From an uncultured Collinsella sp. (GTDB lineage Bacteria > Actinomycetota > Coriobacteriia > Coriobacteriales > Coriobacteriaceae), in assembly GCA_958423535.1 (NCBI GenBank), contig CATZRJ010000002.1, forward strand, positions 1 to 64,000: a DNA stretch of 64,000 nt, written 5' to 3'. The first letter of the stretch is position 1; every line of letters starts with the position of its first letter. Shown here in pieces: positions 1-8,662 of the stretch. The position numbers and the translations under genes are program-made. The notes under the pieces were generated by a model. The model worked only from the letters and a program-made list of their open reading frames with translations. It was not told the origin of the DNA and searched no databases.

Positions 1-19
1 AGCCCGCGCCTGCGCATCA

Positions 20-769
20 TCACCGACCCAACATGAATTCCATCGCACGGAGGCGCTGATCGGTGTGCGTCGCAGCCCAAACATGTGAAAGCCCCAACAA
101 AAAAGCAGCGGTATGGGGGTCGACCCTCTCGGCCATAAGCGCGCCGAAAGTCATGGACATGAGGGCGCGCAGCCACGCGACCTCACCGGTCGACACCAAC
201 TCGGCACCCGGAACGCTCGACGCGCACGACCCGCACAGAAGACCGCCCGCCCGGGGCGAAAAATACGACAGCATGGGGTCTCCGCACAGCACGCAGGCCG
301 AAAAATCGGGTCGATAGCCAACGTGCGACAGCAGTTTAAACACATATGCCGCCACAAGCAGATCCATATGCGCCGTGTCGAGCCCGCTGCCCACCAGGGC
401 AAGCGCTCGCTGCGTTATGGCAAAGGTAAACGGGTCCTCGGCGTCCTCGAACGAGCACACACGCGCGACCTCGGCGATTGCGCTTGCAGCGCAGGTCGTC
501 TCGTAATCTGGCGCTGCGCCGAGCGGCGCCTCCATAAGCTCGGCCTGGGAAACCACGTCGAGCGACCGTCCATGCGCGAGCAGTATATCGACGGTGCAGA
601 ACAGCTCGCAGCGCGCAGCCAGGCGCCCACCGGGTTTGCGGGCGCCCTTTGCCACGGCGCGAACCTGCCGACCCCGTTCGTCAAGCATCGTCAGTATCAG
701 GTCCGTCTCTTTGAGCTTGGTTTTGTCGAGAACGAGCACCTTCGTGCGATATGTCCGGGAGCCTGCCAT
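20..769 (-). CDS. recO: DNA repair protein RecO
   Basis: RecO helps load RecA on SSB-coated single-stranded DNA in the RecFOR recombination pathway, in the cytoplasm. The 249-residue product has the family's usual length. It starts with an OB-fold segment (about residues 5-80, with the basic run KGARKPGGR) followed by an all-helical region. Near residues 155-185 two Cys pairs (CVLC and CGSC) form the zinc site found in many RecO proteins. The ATG lies 15 bp after the era stop, so it is probably the last gene of the operon that begins near lepA. The stop is TGA at 20-22. The assignment is confident from the overall pattern. Confidence 0.93.
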   Translation of the reverse strand: MAGSRTYRTKVLVLDKTKLKETDLILTMLDERGRQVRAVAKGARKPGGRLAARCELFCTVDILLAHGRSLDVVSQAELMEAPLGAAPDYETTCAASAIAEVARVCSFEDAEDPFTFAITQRALALVGSGLDTAHMDLLVAAYVFKLLSHVGYRPDFSACVLCGDPMLSYFSPRAGGLLCGSCASSVPGAELVSTGEVAWLRALMSMTFGALMAERVDPHTAAFLLGLSHVWAATHTDQRLRAMEFMLGR

Positions 770-784
770 GCGCGCCGTGCGTCC

Positions 785-1861
785 TTAGTCCTCGGCGTTA
801 TACCCAAAGCGGCGAATCTGGGCCTCGTCGTCACGCCAGCCGGCCTTGACCTTCACGTCCAGCTCCAAAAAGACCTGCGTGCCAAAGATGCGCTCAAGAT
901 CGCGACGGGCGTCGATACCGATATGCTTGATCATCTCGCCGCCCTTGCCGATGATGATACCCTTTTGGCCCTCGCGCTCAACGTAAATGGTGGCGTGGAC
1001 GCGCAGCACCTTCTTGGTCTGCTCGAGCGCATCGCAGATCACGCCAACGGAGTGCGGAATCTCATCACGGGTGCGACGCAAGACCTTCTCGCGCACAAAC
1101 TCGGCAACGAGCGTCTCATCGGAAGCGTCAGTACCCATGTCCTCGGGGAACCAACGCGGACCCTCGGGCAAAAAGTGCGCAACGGTCTCGATGAAGGCAT
1201 CGACGTTGAAGTTCTTGACCGACGACGTCACGATCTCGTCGTCATATTCCATGAGCTCATGGGCGGCCTTAAGCTGTTCCATGACATGTGCGGGGTCGGC
1301 CTCATCGGCCTTGGTAAGCACCAGGACCTTCTTGGAACGAGCGTTCTTGACGCGCTCGGCAACCCAGGCGTCTCCCCTGCCGATCGGCTTGGTGGCATCA
1401 ATCAAAAACGCGACGACATCGACATCGTTCAGCTCGAACAGCGCACTCTTGTTGAGCTCGGACCCCAGGCCGTCCTTGGGCTTGTGGATACCCGGGGTAT
1501 CGACAAAGACCAGCTGGTAGCCGGGACGGTTGACGACGGCGCGCATGCGACGGCGGGTCGTCTGTGCCACCGACGAGGTGATGGCGACCTTTTTGCCATA
1601 GCAGGCGTTGAGCAGCGTGGACTTGCCGGCGTTGGGGCGTCCAACCAGGGCTACGAAGCCGCTGCGAAAACCGGGTTCAACGTCGCCAAAGCCCGCGAGG
1701 CTATCGTCCTCGTCGCACAGGGCGTCGAGCTCCTCGTCGCTCATTCCCTCAAACGGATCGAATTCCTCGACTTCCTCGTATGCTTCGGCCGCTTCGGCAT
1801 CCGCCGCATCCAGGACCTCGTCGTCCAAAATTTCATCGATAGGCTGCATAGTGTCGGACAT
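785..1861 (-). CDS. era: GTPase Era
   Basis: Era binds the 3' end of 16S rRNA and couples GTP hydrolysis to small-subunit maturation. The G1 loop GRPNAGKST is at residues 74-82, followed by G3 DTPG and G4 TKAD. A C-terminal KH domain carries GKGGEMIKHIG, the RNA-binding loop. The protein is 358 residues, longer than the usual 295-305, because about 65 strongly acidic residues precede the G domain. AAAGGGA lies just upstream of the ATG. ybeY and dgkA are upstream and recO downstream, a classic ribosome-maturation neighbourhood. The extension could be tested as a true start by comparing homologues. Confidence 0.96.
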   Translation of the reverse strand: MSDTMQPIDEILDDEVLDAADAEAAEAYEEVEEFDPFEGMSDEELDALCDEDDSLAGFGDVEPGFRSGFVALVGRPNAGKSTLLNACYGKKVAITSSVAQTTRRRMRAVVNRPGYQLVFVDTPGIHKPKDGLGSELNKSALFELNDVDVVAFLIDATKPIGRGDAWVAERVKNARSKKVLVLTKADEADPAHVMEQLKAAHELMEYDDEIVTSSVKNFNVDAFIETVAHFLPEGPRWFPEDMGTDASDETLVAEFVREKVLRRTRDEIPHSVGVICDALEQTKKVLRVHATIYVEREGQKGIIIGKGGEMIKHIGIDARRDLERIFGTQVFLELDVKVKAGWRDDEAQIRRFGYNAED

Positions 1862-1873
1862 GAAAATCCCTTT

Positions 1874-2251
1874 CTAGATAAAGCCGAGCGCGTGGGCAAA
1901 TACCAGCAAGCCCACAATCGCGGCGGTGATGGAAAGAACGTATACGGAGGCGGCGGCGATATCCTTCGCGCGCTTTGCCAACGGATGGTGCTCCTGGGTC
2001 GCCAGATCGACAATCGCCTCCATGGCGGTGTTGCATAGCTCGCCGTGAATCACCAGGCCACAACAGATGATAATCGTGGCCCACTCGGCAATGTCGAGCC
2101 CCACGATGCAGCCGGCAATGACGGTGCACACGCCCGCAACGAGCATGACCTTAATATTGCGCTCGGTCTTGACGGCGGTGACGAAGCCCTCCATGGCGTA
2201 GGAGAACGACTTTAAGAAGGACGGATGGTCCTTGTTCGATCCGGGAATCAT
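1874..2251 (-). CDS. dgkA: Diacylglycerol/undecaprenol kinase family membrane protein
   Basis: This small integral membrane kinase of the DgkA family phosphorylates diacylglycerol or, in Gram-positive relatives, undecaprenol, feeding the lipid-carrier pool for wall synthesis. At 125 residues it has family length. An amphipathic N-terminus is followed by three hydrophobic segments (about residues 32-50, 52-72, 98-120). The signature NTAMEAIVDL followed by AKDIAAASV contains the conserved catalytic Glu and the Asp of the second motif. It lies 9 bp after ybeY and 12 bp before era in one operon. Substrate choice between diacylglycerol and undecaprenol cannot be told from sequence alone. Confidence 0.9.
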   Translation of the reverse strand: MIPGSNKDHPSFLKSFSYAMEGFVTAVKTERNIKVMLVAGVCTVIAGCIVGLDIAEWATIIICCGLVIHGELCNTAMEAIVDLATQEHHPLAKRAKDIAAASVYVLSITAAIVGLLVFAHALGFI

Positions 2252-2260
2252 AGACGGCTC

Positions 2261-2770
2261 CTAGTCGTGGGCGTGGTTGGTGATGGGGCCGACGTGGACC
2301 AGCTTGGGGTCCTCGCCGCGCTCGAGCGCCAGATCGCGCAGGATGGCGTCCTCGCGGGCCTCCATGACCTCGGCCTCGTCGTCCTCGATATGGTCATACC
2401 CCAGCAGGTGCAGCATGCCATGCACGAGCATCAGGCGGCACTCGTCGGCAGGGGCATTGCCAAAGCCGGGGGCCTGACGGGCAATGACTTGCGGGGCCAG
2501 GATGATATCGCCAAGCTCAAGCGTCTCGTCGGCGGGAATATCCTCGTCAAAGGCCGAGTCGCATTCAAACGAGAGGACATCGGTGGTGCGGTCGATACCG
2601 CGCCACTCGTGGTTGAGCTCGTGCATCTCGTCCTCATCGACATACGAAAGGGAAATCTCGACTTCACGCTCAACGCCTTCGGCGGCAAGCACGACCTCGC
2701 AGATGTGTTCTACCTCCTGCGCGTCGAGCAGCGTATCGAGCTCGGCATCGTTGCTGATCAATACACTCAA
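2261..2770 (-). CDS. ybeY: Endoribonuclease YbeY (rRNA maturation factor)
   Basis: YbeY is a zinc-dependent single-strand endoribonuclease involved in 16S rRNA 3'-end maturation and ribosome quality control. The diagnostic HGMLHLLGYDH motif, carrying the three zinc-binding His residues, is near residue 120. The product is 169 residues, typical for the family. The start is a TTG whose last two bases overlap the phoH TGA stop (TTGA), so the two genes are probably translationally coupled. GGAG lies upstream. The order phoH-ybeY-dgkA-era is widely conserved. Confidence 0.95.
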   Translation of the reverse strand: MSVLISNDAELDTLLDAQEVEHICEVVLAAEGVEREVEISLSYVDEDEMHELNHEWRGIDRTTDVLSFECDSAFDEDIPADETLELGDIILAPQVIARQAPGFGNAPADECRLMLVHGMLHLLGYDHIEDDEAEVMEAREDAILRDLALERGEDPKLVHVGPITNHAHD

Positions 2771-3753
2771 CGGGACTCCTTTCGGTCGCGCGGGCGCTGC
2801 TCGCGCACGTCATCATAAGCATCATATGCCTCGACGATACGTCCCACCAGGGCATGGCGCACCACGTCGGCACGCTCGAGGTGAGAAAATGCGACATCGT
2901 CGACACGGCCCAAAATCTTCTCGACATCCGCCAAGCCACCACGACGGCCCACCAGGTCACGCTGGCTCAGGTCGCCGGTAATCACAAACTTGGAGTTAAA
3001 GCCCAGGCGCGTCAGAAACATCTTCATCTGCTCGGGCGTGGTATTTTGGGCCTCGTCGAGCACCACGAAGGCGTCGCTCAGCGTGCGGCCGCGCATGTAG
3101 GCAAGCGGGGCGATCTCGATCACGCCGCGCTCCATGAGCTCATCGGTGCGCTCGCGATCCATCATGTCAAATAGGGCGTCGTAAAGCGGACGCATGTACG
3201 GATCGATCTTTTCCTCGAGGGTGCCGGGCAAAAAGCCCAGGTTCTCCCCCGCCTCGACAACCGGACGCGTCAAGATCAGACGGCCCACCTCGTGACGCTT
3301 GAGTGCGGCAACAGCGAGCGCCATGGCCAGATAGGTCTTACCGGTACCGGCAGGACCCAGGCCAAACGTGATGGTATTTGAGCGGATGGCATCCACATAG
3401 CGCTTTTGACCGAGCGTCTTGGGGCGAATGACGCGACCGCGATACGAAAGCAGCACATCATCGCGAAGCGACGTAGCCTCGTGCTCACCGTCGCGCAAGA
3501 CGGCCAGGCAGCGAGAGACATCGTCGGCAGAAAGCGTGCGCCCGGAAGCAGCCTCACGAAAGGCATGTTCGAAAAAGCGCGCCACGAGCTCGACCTCGTC
3601 AGGGTCACCGCTCACGGCGATGCTGTCGCCACGGGCGACCACATGGGCGCGAACCAAGCTCTCCAGCGCACGAAGGACGCCGTCGCCGGCGCCCAAAACG
3701 CGCGAGGGGTCAATACCCTCGGGAACGGTAAGTCTAATCTTCGAGGCTTCCAT
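2767..3753 (-). CDS. phoH: PhoH-like ATPase
   Basis: This cytoplasmic PhoH/YbeZ-type P-loop ATPase usually partners with YbeY in RNA metabolism. An N-terminal KH-like segment (residues 1-70) precedes the ATPase domain, with Walker A GPAGTGKT at 133-140 and a Walker B segment FVVLDEAQN later. I chose the ATG at 3753 (MEASKIRLT), which has AGGGAGG directly upstream, rather than an in-frame codon 28 residues earlier that lies wholly inside mtaB. The resulting 328 residues match the family. The first 20 bases overlap the end of mtaB, and the stop overlaps ybeY. Confidence 0.93.
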   Translation of the reverse strand: MEASKIRLTVPEGIDPSRVLGAGDGVLRALESLVRAHVVARGDSIAVSGDPDEVELVARFFEHAFREAASGRTLSADDVSRCLAVLRDGEHEATSLRDDVLLSYRGRVIRPKTLGQKRYVDAIRSNTITFGLGPAGTGKTYLAMALAVAALKRHEVGRLILTRPVVEAGENLGFLPGTLEEKIDPYMRPLYDALFDMMDRERTDELMERGVIEIAPLAYMRGRTLSDAFVVLDEAQNTTPEQMKMFLTRLGFNSKFVITGDLSQRDLVGRRGGLADVEKILGRVDDVAFSHLERADVVRHALVGRIVEAYDAYDDVREQRPRDRKESR

Positions 3754-5026
3754 GAACCTCCCTGCGTGCATGGACCAAGCCGGAATCATCGACTCCGATG
3801 ATAGCAACATCGAGCAGGCACGGGGCTGTGAGTCCACGGGTATCGTCTAGACGGGCATGATGGAACGAACCAAGCGTCAGGTTGTCGCCATACTCGAGCA
3901 CGGCACGCTCAACGGTGCCCACGCGACGGCGAGCGTCGGCAATGGCGAGCTCCTGCGCAGCGGCTCGCATACGACGGCTACGCTCGGCCATGACCTCGGG
4001 CGGCACCTGGTCGGGCATATCGGCAGCAAGAGTACCAGGACGTTTGCTGTAACGGAACACGTGCATACGCGAAAAGCCCACGCGGCGGCACAGCGCCAGC
4101 GACTCCTCAAACTCCTCGTCCGTCTCGCCGGGAAAACCGACGATGACATCGCACGAAAGGGACGCCTGAGGCAAGTTGGTGCGAATCATGCGCACCGTCT
4201 CCTCGAAGGCCTCGGCGCTATAGGGACGGCCCATGCGATGCAGCGTCCGTGTGCAGCCGGACTGCACGGGCAGGTGTAAAAACGGGGCGATGCGCTGCGG
4301 ATAGCGCGCCATCACCTTAAGCAGGGACTCGGAGATATCCATGGGCTCGACCGAGGAAATGCGCACATGCGGAATAGACGTGCGCTCCATAATCGCCTCG
4401 AGCAGCTCATCGATCTCGACGTGTTCATCAGTCGCGCTCTTGCCATCGTAGGCGCCCAGGTTCACACCTGTCAGCACCACCTCGGGCACGCCGGCCTCCT
4501 GGGCCTCGCGAACCTGCTCGAGCACGGACTCGACCGGCACAGAGCGCTCGGGGCCGCGGGCCTTCCACACAATACAATAGGTGCAACGATGGTTGCAGCC
4601 GTCCTGGATCTTCACGCCCAGACGCGAGCGACCGAGTGCATCGACCACCTCGCCGTCGCTGCAGGCGGGAACATTATCGGACTCAACGCCCAACACCTCG
4701 CAGACGCGTTCGGCAACATCAATCTTGGACGGCTCGGCGATCACGCGGTCCGAAAGCTCCAGCAGCTCCTCGGGGTGCAGATTGACCACGCATCCGGTCA
4801 CGACCACATAGGGCTCGTTTGGATAGCCCAGCGCATGGCGAACGGCCTTACGGGTCTTGGCCTCGGCCTCGCCCGTAACGGCACAGGTGTTAATGACAAT
4901 CAGCTCAGCATCCTGAGGCTCCACCATCGCAAACCCCAGGCGCATAAGATCGGCAGTGATACGGTCGGACTCAACCCGGTTGACGCGGCAGCCGAGGTTG
5001 ACGACAGAGATATGAGGTGCGAGCAC
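3734..5026 (-). CDS. mtaB: tRNA t6A37 methylthiotransferase MtaB
   Basis: MtaB is a radical-SAM methylthiotransferase that converts t6A37 to ms2t6A37 in ANN-decoding tRNAs. The N-terminal methylthiotransferase domain holds Cys13, Cys48 and Cys79, which ligate one iron-sulfur cluster. The radical SAM triad is Cys144, Cys148 and Cys151. A C-terminal TRAM-like region closes the 430-residue protein. VNLGCRVN at the start favours MtaB over MiaB or RimO. The start is GTG with TAAGGAG upstream. It sits between dnaJ and phoH, the place occupied by rsmE in many other genomes. Confidence 0.92.
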   Translation of the reverse strand: MLAPHISVVNLGCRVNRVESDRITADLMRLGFAMVEPQDAELIVINTCAVTGEAEAKTRKAVRHALGYPNEPYVVVTGCVVNLHPEELLELSDRVIAEPSKIDVAERVCEVLGVESDNVPACSDGEVVDALGRSRLGVKIQDGCNHRCTYCIVWKARGPERSVPVESVLEQVREAQEAGVPEVVLTGVNLGAYDGKSATDEHVEIDELLEAIMERTSIPHVRISSVEPMDISESLLKVMARYPQRIAPFLHLPVQSGCTRTLHRMGRPYSAEAFEETVRMIRTNLPQASLSCDVIVGFPGETDEEFEESLALCRRVGFSRMHVFRYSKRPGTLAADMPDQVPPEVMAERSRRMRAAAQELAIADARRRVGTVERAVLEYGDNLTLGSFHHARLDDTRGLTAPCLLDVAIIGVDDSGLVHARREVHGSLED

Positions 5027-5035
5027 GCGGGCTCC

Positions 5036-6184
5036 TTAATCGAGGATGTCGTCGAGAGCGCTCTTGATGCGATCAGTTACCGACTTCTTACCGGAAGCGA
5101 CGTCATCGCCCATCTCGTCGGCAAAAGCGCGAAGCAGCTCGCGCTGCTTGTTGGAGAGATTGGTGGGGACGACCACGCGCAGCTGCACGATCAGTCGACC
5201 GCGTGAGCCGCCACCGCCGATGCGCGGCATGCCGAAATTGTTGACGCTGACGGTGTCGCCGTACTGCGTACCGGCGGGGACCGTCACCTTGACGACTTCG
5301 TCGGGCATAATGCCCTCGACCTCAATCTCGCAGCCGAGCGCAGCCTGCGCAATCGAGATATCGCTCACCAGGTACAGGTCATCACCGTTGCGCTTAAAGC
5401 GCTCATGGTCGGCAACGCGCACGTTGACAATCAGGTCGCCCGAAGGCTCGCCGCGAAGGCCTGCCTCGCCAAAGCCGCTCACGCGCAGCTGGCGACCGGT
5501 CGAAACGCCGGCGGGAATATCGATGTCGATCTTTTCATGCGAAGGCGTGCGGCCCTGACCGTCGCAGGTCTCGCAGGGATGGTCGATAACCGTGCCCTCG
5601 CCGTGGCAGTCAGGGCAAGGCGAAGAGGACTGAACCTGGCCCAGGAACGAGCGCTGGACCGTCGTGACATAGCCCGTGCCGTGGCAGCGGCTGCACTGCT
5701 TTTCCTGTGCACCCTCGGCTCTACCGGAGCCGTTGCAATCCTCACAGGGGGCAAGGCGGTCATAGCTGATGGTCTTTTTGCAGCCGAGTGCCGCCTCCTC
5801 AAGGGTCACCGAAAGGGAGATGGCCATATCGCGGCCGCGACGACGCTCACGGCGATTTCGGGCGCCACCGCCGGCACCGCCGCCAAAGAACGACGAGAAC
5901 AAGTCGTCCATGCCCATGCCACCAAAGATATCGTTGATATCGACGTAGCCGGAGCCACCGGGGCCGTCGGCAGTGCCGTAACGGTCGTAGTTAGCACGCT
6001 TCTGCTCATCGGAAAGAACGGAATATGCCTCGTTGAGCTCTTTGAACTTAGCCTCGGCCTCGGGGTCGTCCGAAACGTCCGGGTGTACGGTACGGGCCTT
6101 CTTTAGAAACGCGCGCTTAATCGTCCGCGCGTCGGCATCCTTGTCGACGCCAAGCACCTCGTAGTAATCCCTATTTTCCGACAC
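5036..6184 (-). CDS. dnaJ: Type I (full-length) DnaJ chaperone
   Basis: This Hsp40 co-chaperone stimulates the DnaK ATPase and delivers unfolded clients. The J domain is at residues 3-66 with the HPD motif, followed by a Gly-rich linker and four zinc repeats (CEDCNGSG, CSRCHGTG, CPDCHGEG, CETCDGQG). Both C-terminal beta domains are present. I start at the GTG at 6184 (GGAAGGA upstream), giving MSENRDYYEV and 382 residues; an in-frame start 22 codons further upstream adds an unrelated peptide. dnaK, grpE and hrcA are not in this window. A second dnaJ-like gene lies immediately upstream. Confidence 0.95.
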   Translation of the reverse strand: MSENRDYYEVLGVDKDADARTIKRAFLKKARTVHPDVSDDPEAEAKFKELNEAYSVLSDEQKRANYDRYGTADGPGGSGYVDINDIFGGMGMDDLFSSFFGGGAGGGARNRRERRRGRDMAISLSVTLEEAALGCKKTISYDRLAPCEDCNGSGRAEGAQEKQCSRCHGTGYVTTVQRSFLGQVQSSSPCPDCHGEGTVIDHPCETCDGQGRTPSHEKIDIDIPAGVSTGRQLRVSGFGEAGLRGEPSGDLIVNVRVADHERFKRNGDDLYLVSDISIAQAALGCEIEVEGIMPDEVVKVTVPAGTQYGDTVSVNNFGMPRIGGGGSRGRLIVQLRVVVPTNLSNKQRELLRAFADEMGDDVASGKKSVTDRIKSALDDILD

Positions 6185-6265
6185 GACCGAATCCTTCCGA
6201 CTTTCATTATTGTCACAGTGCGTCCTATACCCAAGCTGGGCCGGCCGCAAACAGAGGGTTTGATG

Positions 6266-7369
6266 TTATTGCATTGCGTAGGGCGAAAGCATGGCACGTT
6301 GCGAGCAGCTCGCAAACCAAACCGACACGAGCGCAAACATAAATCCGTTGGCAAAACCGTTGGCAAACTGCATCGCGCCGCGCTTCCACCACAGCAGGCT
6401 GCGGTGCAGCACGCCGTCCGAGAGCACCATGAACAGGCCCATGGCAAACGGAATAAAGCACATCACGGCAAAGGCCGAGAACACGCCCGAGATGGCCGAT
6501 AGCACCAAAAACGGCGCCACGATGCCCATCAGGTAAAAACCGGTACGGGCCTTGCCTTCCAGGCGCTCGGCCTCAACATGGGCCCGACCGACCAGATCAC
6601 CGCCAGAGGCGCCGTTGGTGCCGGCGTGACCCATGCCGCCAATACGGACCTCGTCGCCATCGTGCGTGCCGGCGGGAAACTCAATCGTCTGCTCGGAGGT
6701 CACACGGGTTCGCCCGCTGCCGCCGCAATCGGGACAGGGGTCGGCGACGACCTTACCGGAGCCACCGCACTCAGGGCAGACAGACTGGAACGTGCCGGCA
6801 CCAAACAGAAAGGACAGGTCGACATCGATGTGGCCGCGACCGCCGCAGCTCGGACAGGTATGTGCATGCTCGGACGAAACAGAGCCCGAACCGCCGCAGT
6901 GACCACAGGTATCGAAGCGCGTATAGCGGACGGTCTTGCGGGCACCGCCCTTGGCCTCCTTGGCGTCGAGCTTAATATCGACGACCACGTTGGCGCCGTT
7001 CTCGGGATTATAGGCAGCCTGCCCGCGACGCGGCTGACCCCAGGCGCCACCAAAGGGAAAGCCGCCCTCAAAGGGATTGCCGTAGCCCGCGCTGCCGGCG
7101 TAACCGCCGCCATAGGGCGAAGCCGTGGGAGCGCCGGCAAAGGGATTGCCCGAGCGCATGGCGTCGTAGCGCGCACGCTTCTGCTCGTCCGAAAGCACAG
7201 CATAGGCCTCGGAAACCTCTTTGAACTTTTCCTCGGCATCCGGTTCTTTGTTGACGTCCGGATGGAGCTTGCGGGCCTTTTGCTGGAAGGCTTTCTGTAT
7301 ATCACGCGAGGTGGCGTCCTTGGAGACACCCAAAATCTCGTAGTAATCTTTTTCGTTCATCGTCGCCAT
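6266..7369 (-). CDS. DnaJ-family protein with C-terminal membrane segments
   Basis: The protein has a J domain (residues 4-68, with HPDV), a Gly/Phe/Pro-rich linker (about 80-125) and a four-repeat zinc domain ([32 protein letters not shown]; about 150-215). Only part of the first substrate-binding beta domain follows, ending near residue 270. After that the chain becomes strongly hydrophobic, with about three predicted membrane segments (approximately 276-297, 298-318 and 336-356). AGGAGG lies 9 bases before the chosen ATG; 367 residues. The likely role is a membrane-tethered Hsp40 recruiting DnaK to the membrane face. That is inference; the truncated client-binding half is what sets it apart from dnaJ next door. 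Confidence 0.85.
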   Translation of the reverse strand: MATMNEKDYYEILGVSKDATSRDIQKAFQQKARKLHPDVNKEPDAEEKFKEVSEAYAVLSDEQKRARYDAMRSGNPFAGAPTASPYGGGYAGSAGYGNPFEGGFPFGGAWGQPRRGQAAYNPENGANVVVDIKLDAKEAKGGARKTVRYTRFDTCGHCGGSGSVSSEHAHTCPSCGGRGHIDVDLSFLFGAGTFQSVCPECGGSGKVVADPCPDCGGSGRTRVTSEQTIEFPAGTHDGDEVRIGGMGHAGTNGASGGDLVGRAHVEAERLEGKARTGFYLMGIVAPFLVLSAISGVFSAFAVMCFIPFAMGLFMVLSDGVLHRSLLWWKRGAMQFANGFANGFMFALVSVWFASCSQRAMLSPYAMQ

Positions 7370-7427
7370 GCGCGGCAACCTCCTGCTCACAGCAGCGTAT
7401 ATATTGCGGTAATTCTACCCGAGCGGC

Positions 7428-8660
7428 CTAGGCTAGACCCCAAAACAGCTCGAACAGCACATTTCCATCGAGCCAGCCCAAGTGAGTGGGCGCTAAACGA
7501 GCACGGACGCGACCTGCGATAACGTCTTTCGAGGTGACGCGCCCCGCATGTCCTTCAATATGATCGGGCACCCAGGTGGCAAGGCCCAACTCGACCGCAC
7601 GGTCGCAGGCCGCCGCCAACTCATCTGCAGCGATCACGCTTGCCGAGCGAACCAACAGATCGGGCCCAATGCCACGCGTCATGCGACAGGCAAGCATCAA
7701 ATCCTCGGCCGCCGCCTCACGCTGCGACAGATACTCGGCATCAAACGTCGTCGCGGCATCGTCGCGTTGCACCAAGCGCACGCGATACGCATCGCCGCGA
7801 GCAAGCACGTCGGGAAACAGCCCGGCCAAGCGATCGAAATCCTCGGCGTCGAGCATACCGGCGGCAGAGCGGCCCAAACCCAGATAGCCCTGTCCGGTCC
7901 AATAGGCAATGTTGTGGGCGCACTCATGGCCGTCGAGCGCGTAGCTTGCCACCTCATACGGGTGATAGCCGGCCGCACTCAGGCGCTCACGCGCCGCATC
8001 CATGCATGCAGCCTGAAAATCCTCGTCGGGCTCGAGCGACTCGTCGCGACACGCCATGCGATAGAGCGGCGTGCCCTCCTCGAGCGTGAGCGGGTACACC
8101 GACACATGATGCGGCGCCGCCGCCAACACGCCATCGAGTGTGCGCTGCCAGCTTAGGTCGGTCTGCCCGGGAAGGCCGCACATCAGGTCGCACGACACGA
8201 CAAGCCCAGCGTCCTTGACCGTCGTGATGGCAGCGAGCGCCCGATCGGCATCGTGAATGCGGCCGATGGCGGTAAGTTCGGCGTTATCGAGCGTTTGCAC
8301 GCCCAGAGAGACGCGCGTGACACCCACCCCGGCAAGCGCAGTGGCAAGCTCTGCGGTCAGCGATTCGGGATTGGCCTCGCAGGTAAACTCAACAGGCTTG
8401 CACCACGCAGAGATACGCCGGGCAAATTCTACCAAACGCTCCCCCGCCAGCGACGGCGTGCCGCCGCCAACATAGACGGTGCGGATCTGTGCAAGCGCGC
8501 CTGCGTCGCCAAAAGCATCGAGGCGCGCATACAACTGCTCAAAATAGGTATCGAGCGCAACGCTCATGTTGCACGGAGCAAAACTGCGTGAGTCAAAGTC
8601 ACAGTACCGGCATTTTTGGGCGCAAAACGGCACATGCACGTACAGCGCGGTAACGGCCAC
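7428..8660 (-). CDS. hemW: Radical SAM heme chaperone HemW
   Basis: HemW is a coproporphyrinogen-dehydrogenase-like radical SAM protein now regarded as a heme-insertion chaperone. The opening YVHVPFC with Cys13, Cys17 and Cys20 is the family signature and binds the 4Fe-4S cluster and SAM. The 410-residue length and the C-terminal HemW domain fit. The start is GTG with GGAGG upstream, just after the dusB stop. The order lepA-dusB-hemW-dnaJ resembles the common lepA-hemW-hrcA-dnaJ block, but hrcA is missing here. True HemN is less likely, because its longer N-terminus is absent. Confidence 0.91.
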   Translation of the reverse strand: MAVTALYVHVPFCAQKCRYCDFDSRSFAPCNMSVALDTYFEQLYARLDAFGDAGALAQIRTVYVGGGTPSLAGERLVEFARRISAWCKPVEFTCEANPESLTAELATALAGVGVTRVSLGVQTLDNAELTAIGRIHDADRALAAITTVKDAGLVVSCDLMCGLPGQTDLSWQRTLDGVLAAAPHHVSVYPLTLEEGTPLYRMACRDESLEPDEDFQAACMDAARERLSAAGYHPYEVASYALDGHECAHNIAYWTGQGYLGLGRSAAGMLDAEDFDRLAGLFPDVLARGDAYRVRLVQRDDAATTFDAEYLSQREAAAEDLMLACRMTRGIGPDLLVRSASVIAADELAAACDRAVELGLATWVPDHIEGHAGRVTSKDVIAGRVRARLAPTHLGWLDGNVLFELFWGLA

Positions 8661-8662
8661 CG

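Noticed and set aside
113..2038. Plus-strand open frame of 641 codons opposite recO-era-dgkA
   Set aside because: It is an antisense shadow of three well-conserved genes. High GC with strong third-position bias removes stops from the opposite strand. There is no Shine-Dalgarno and no recognisable domain.
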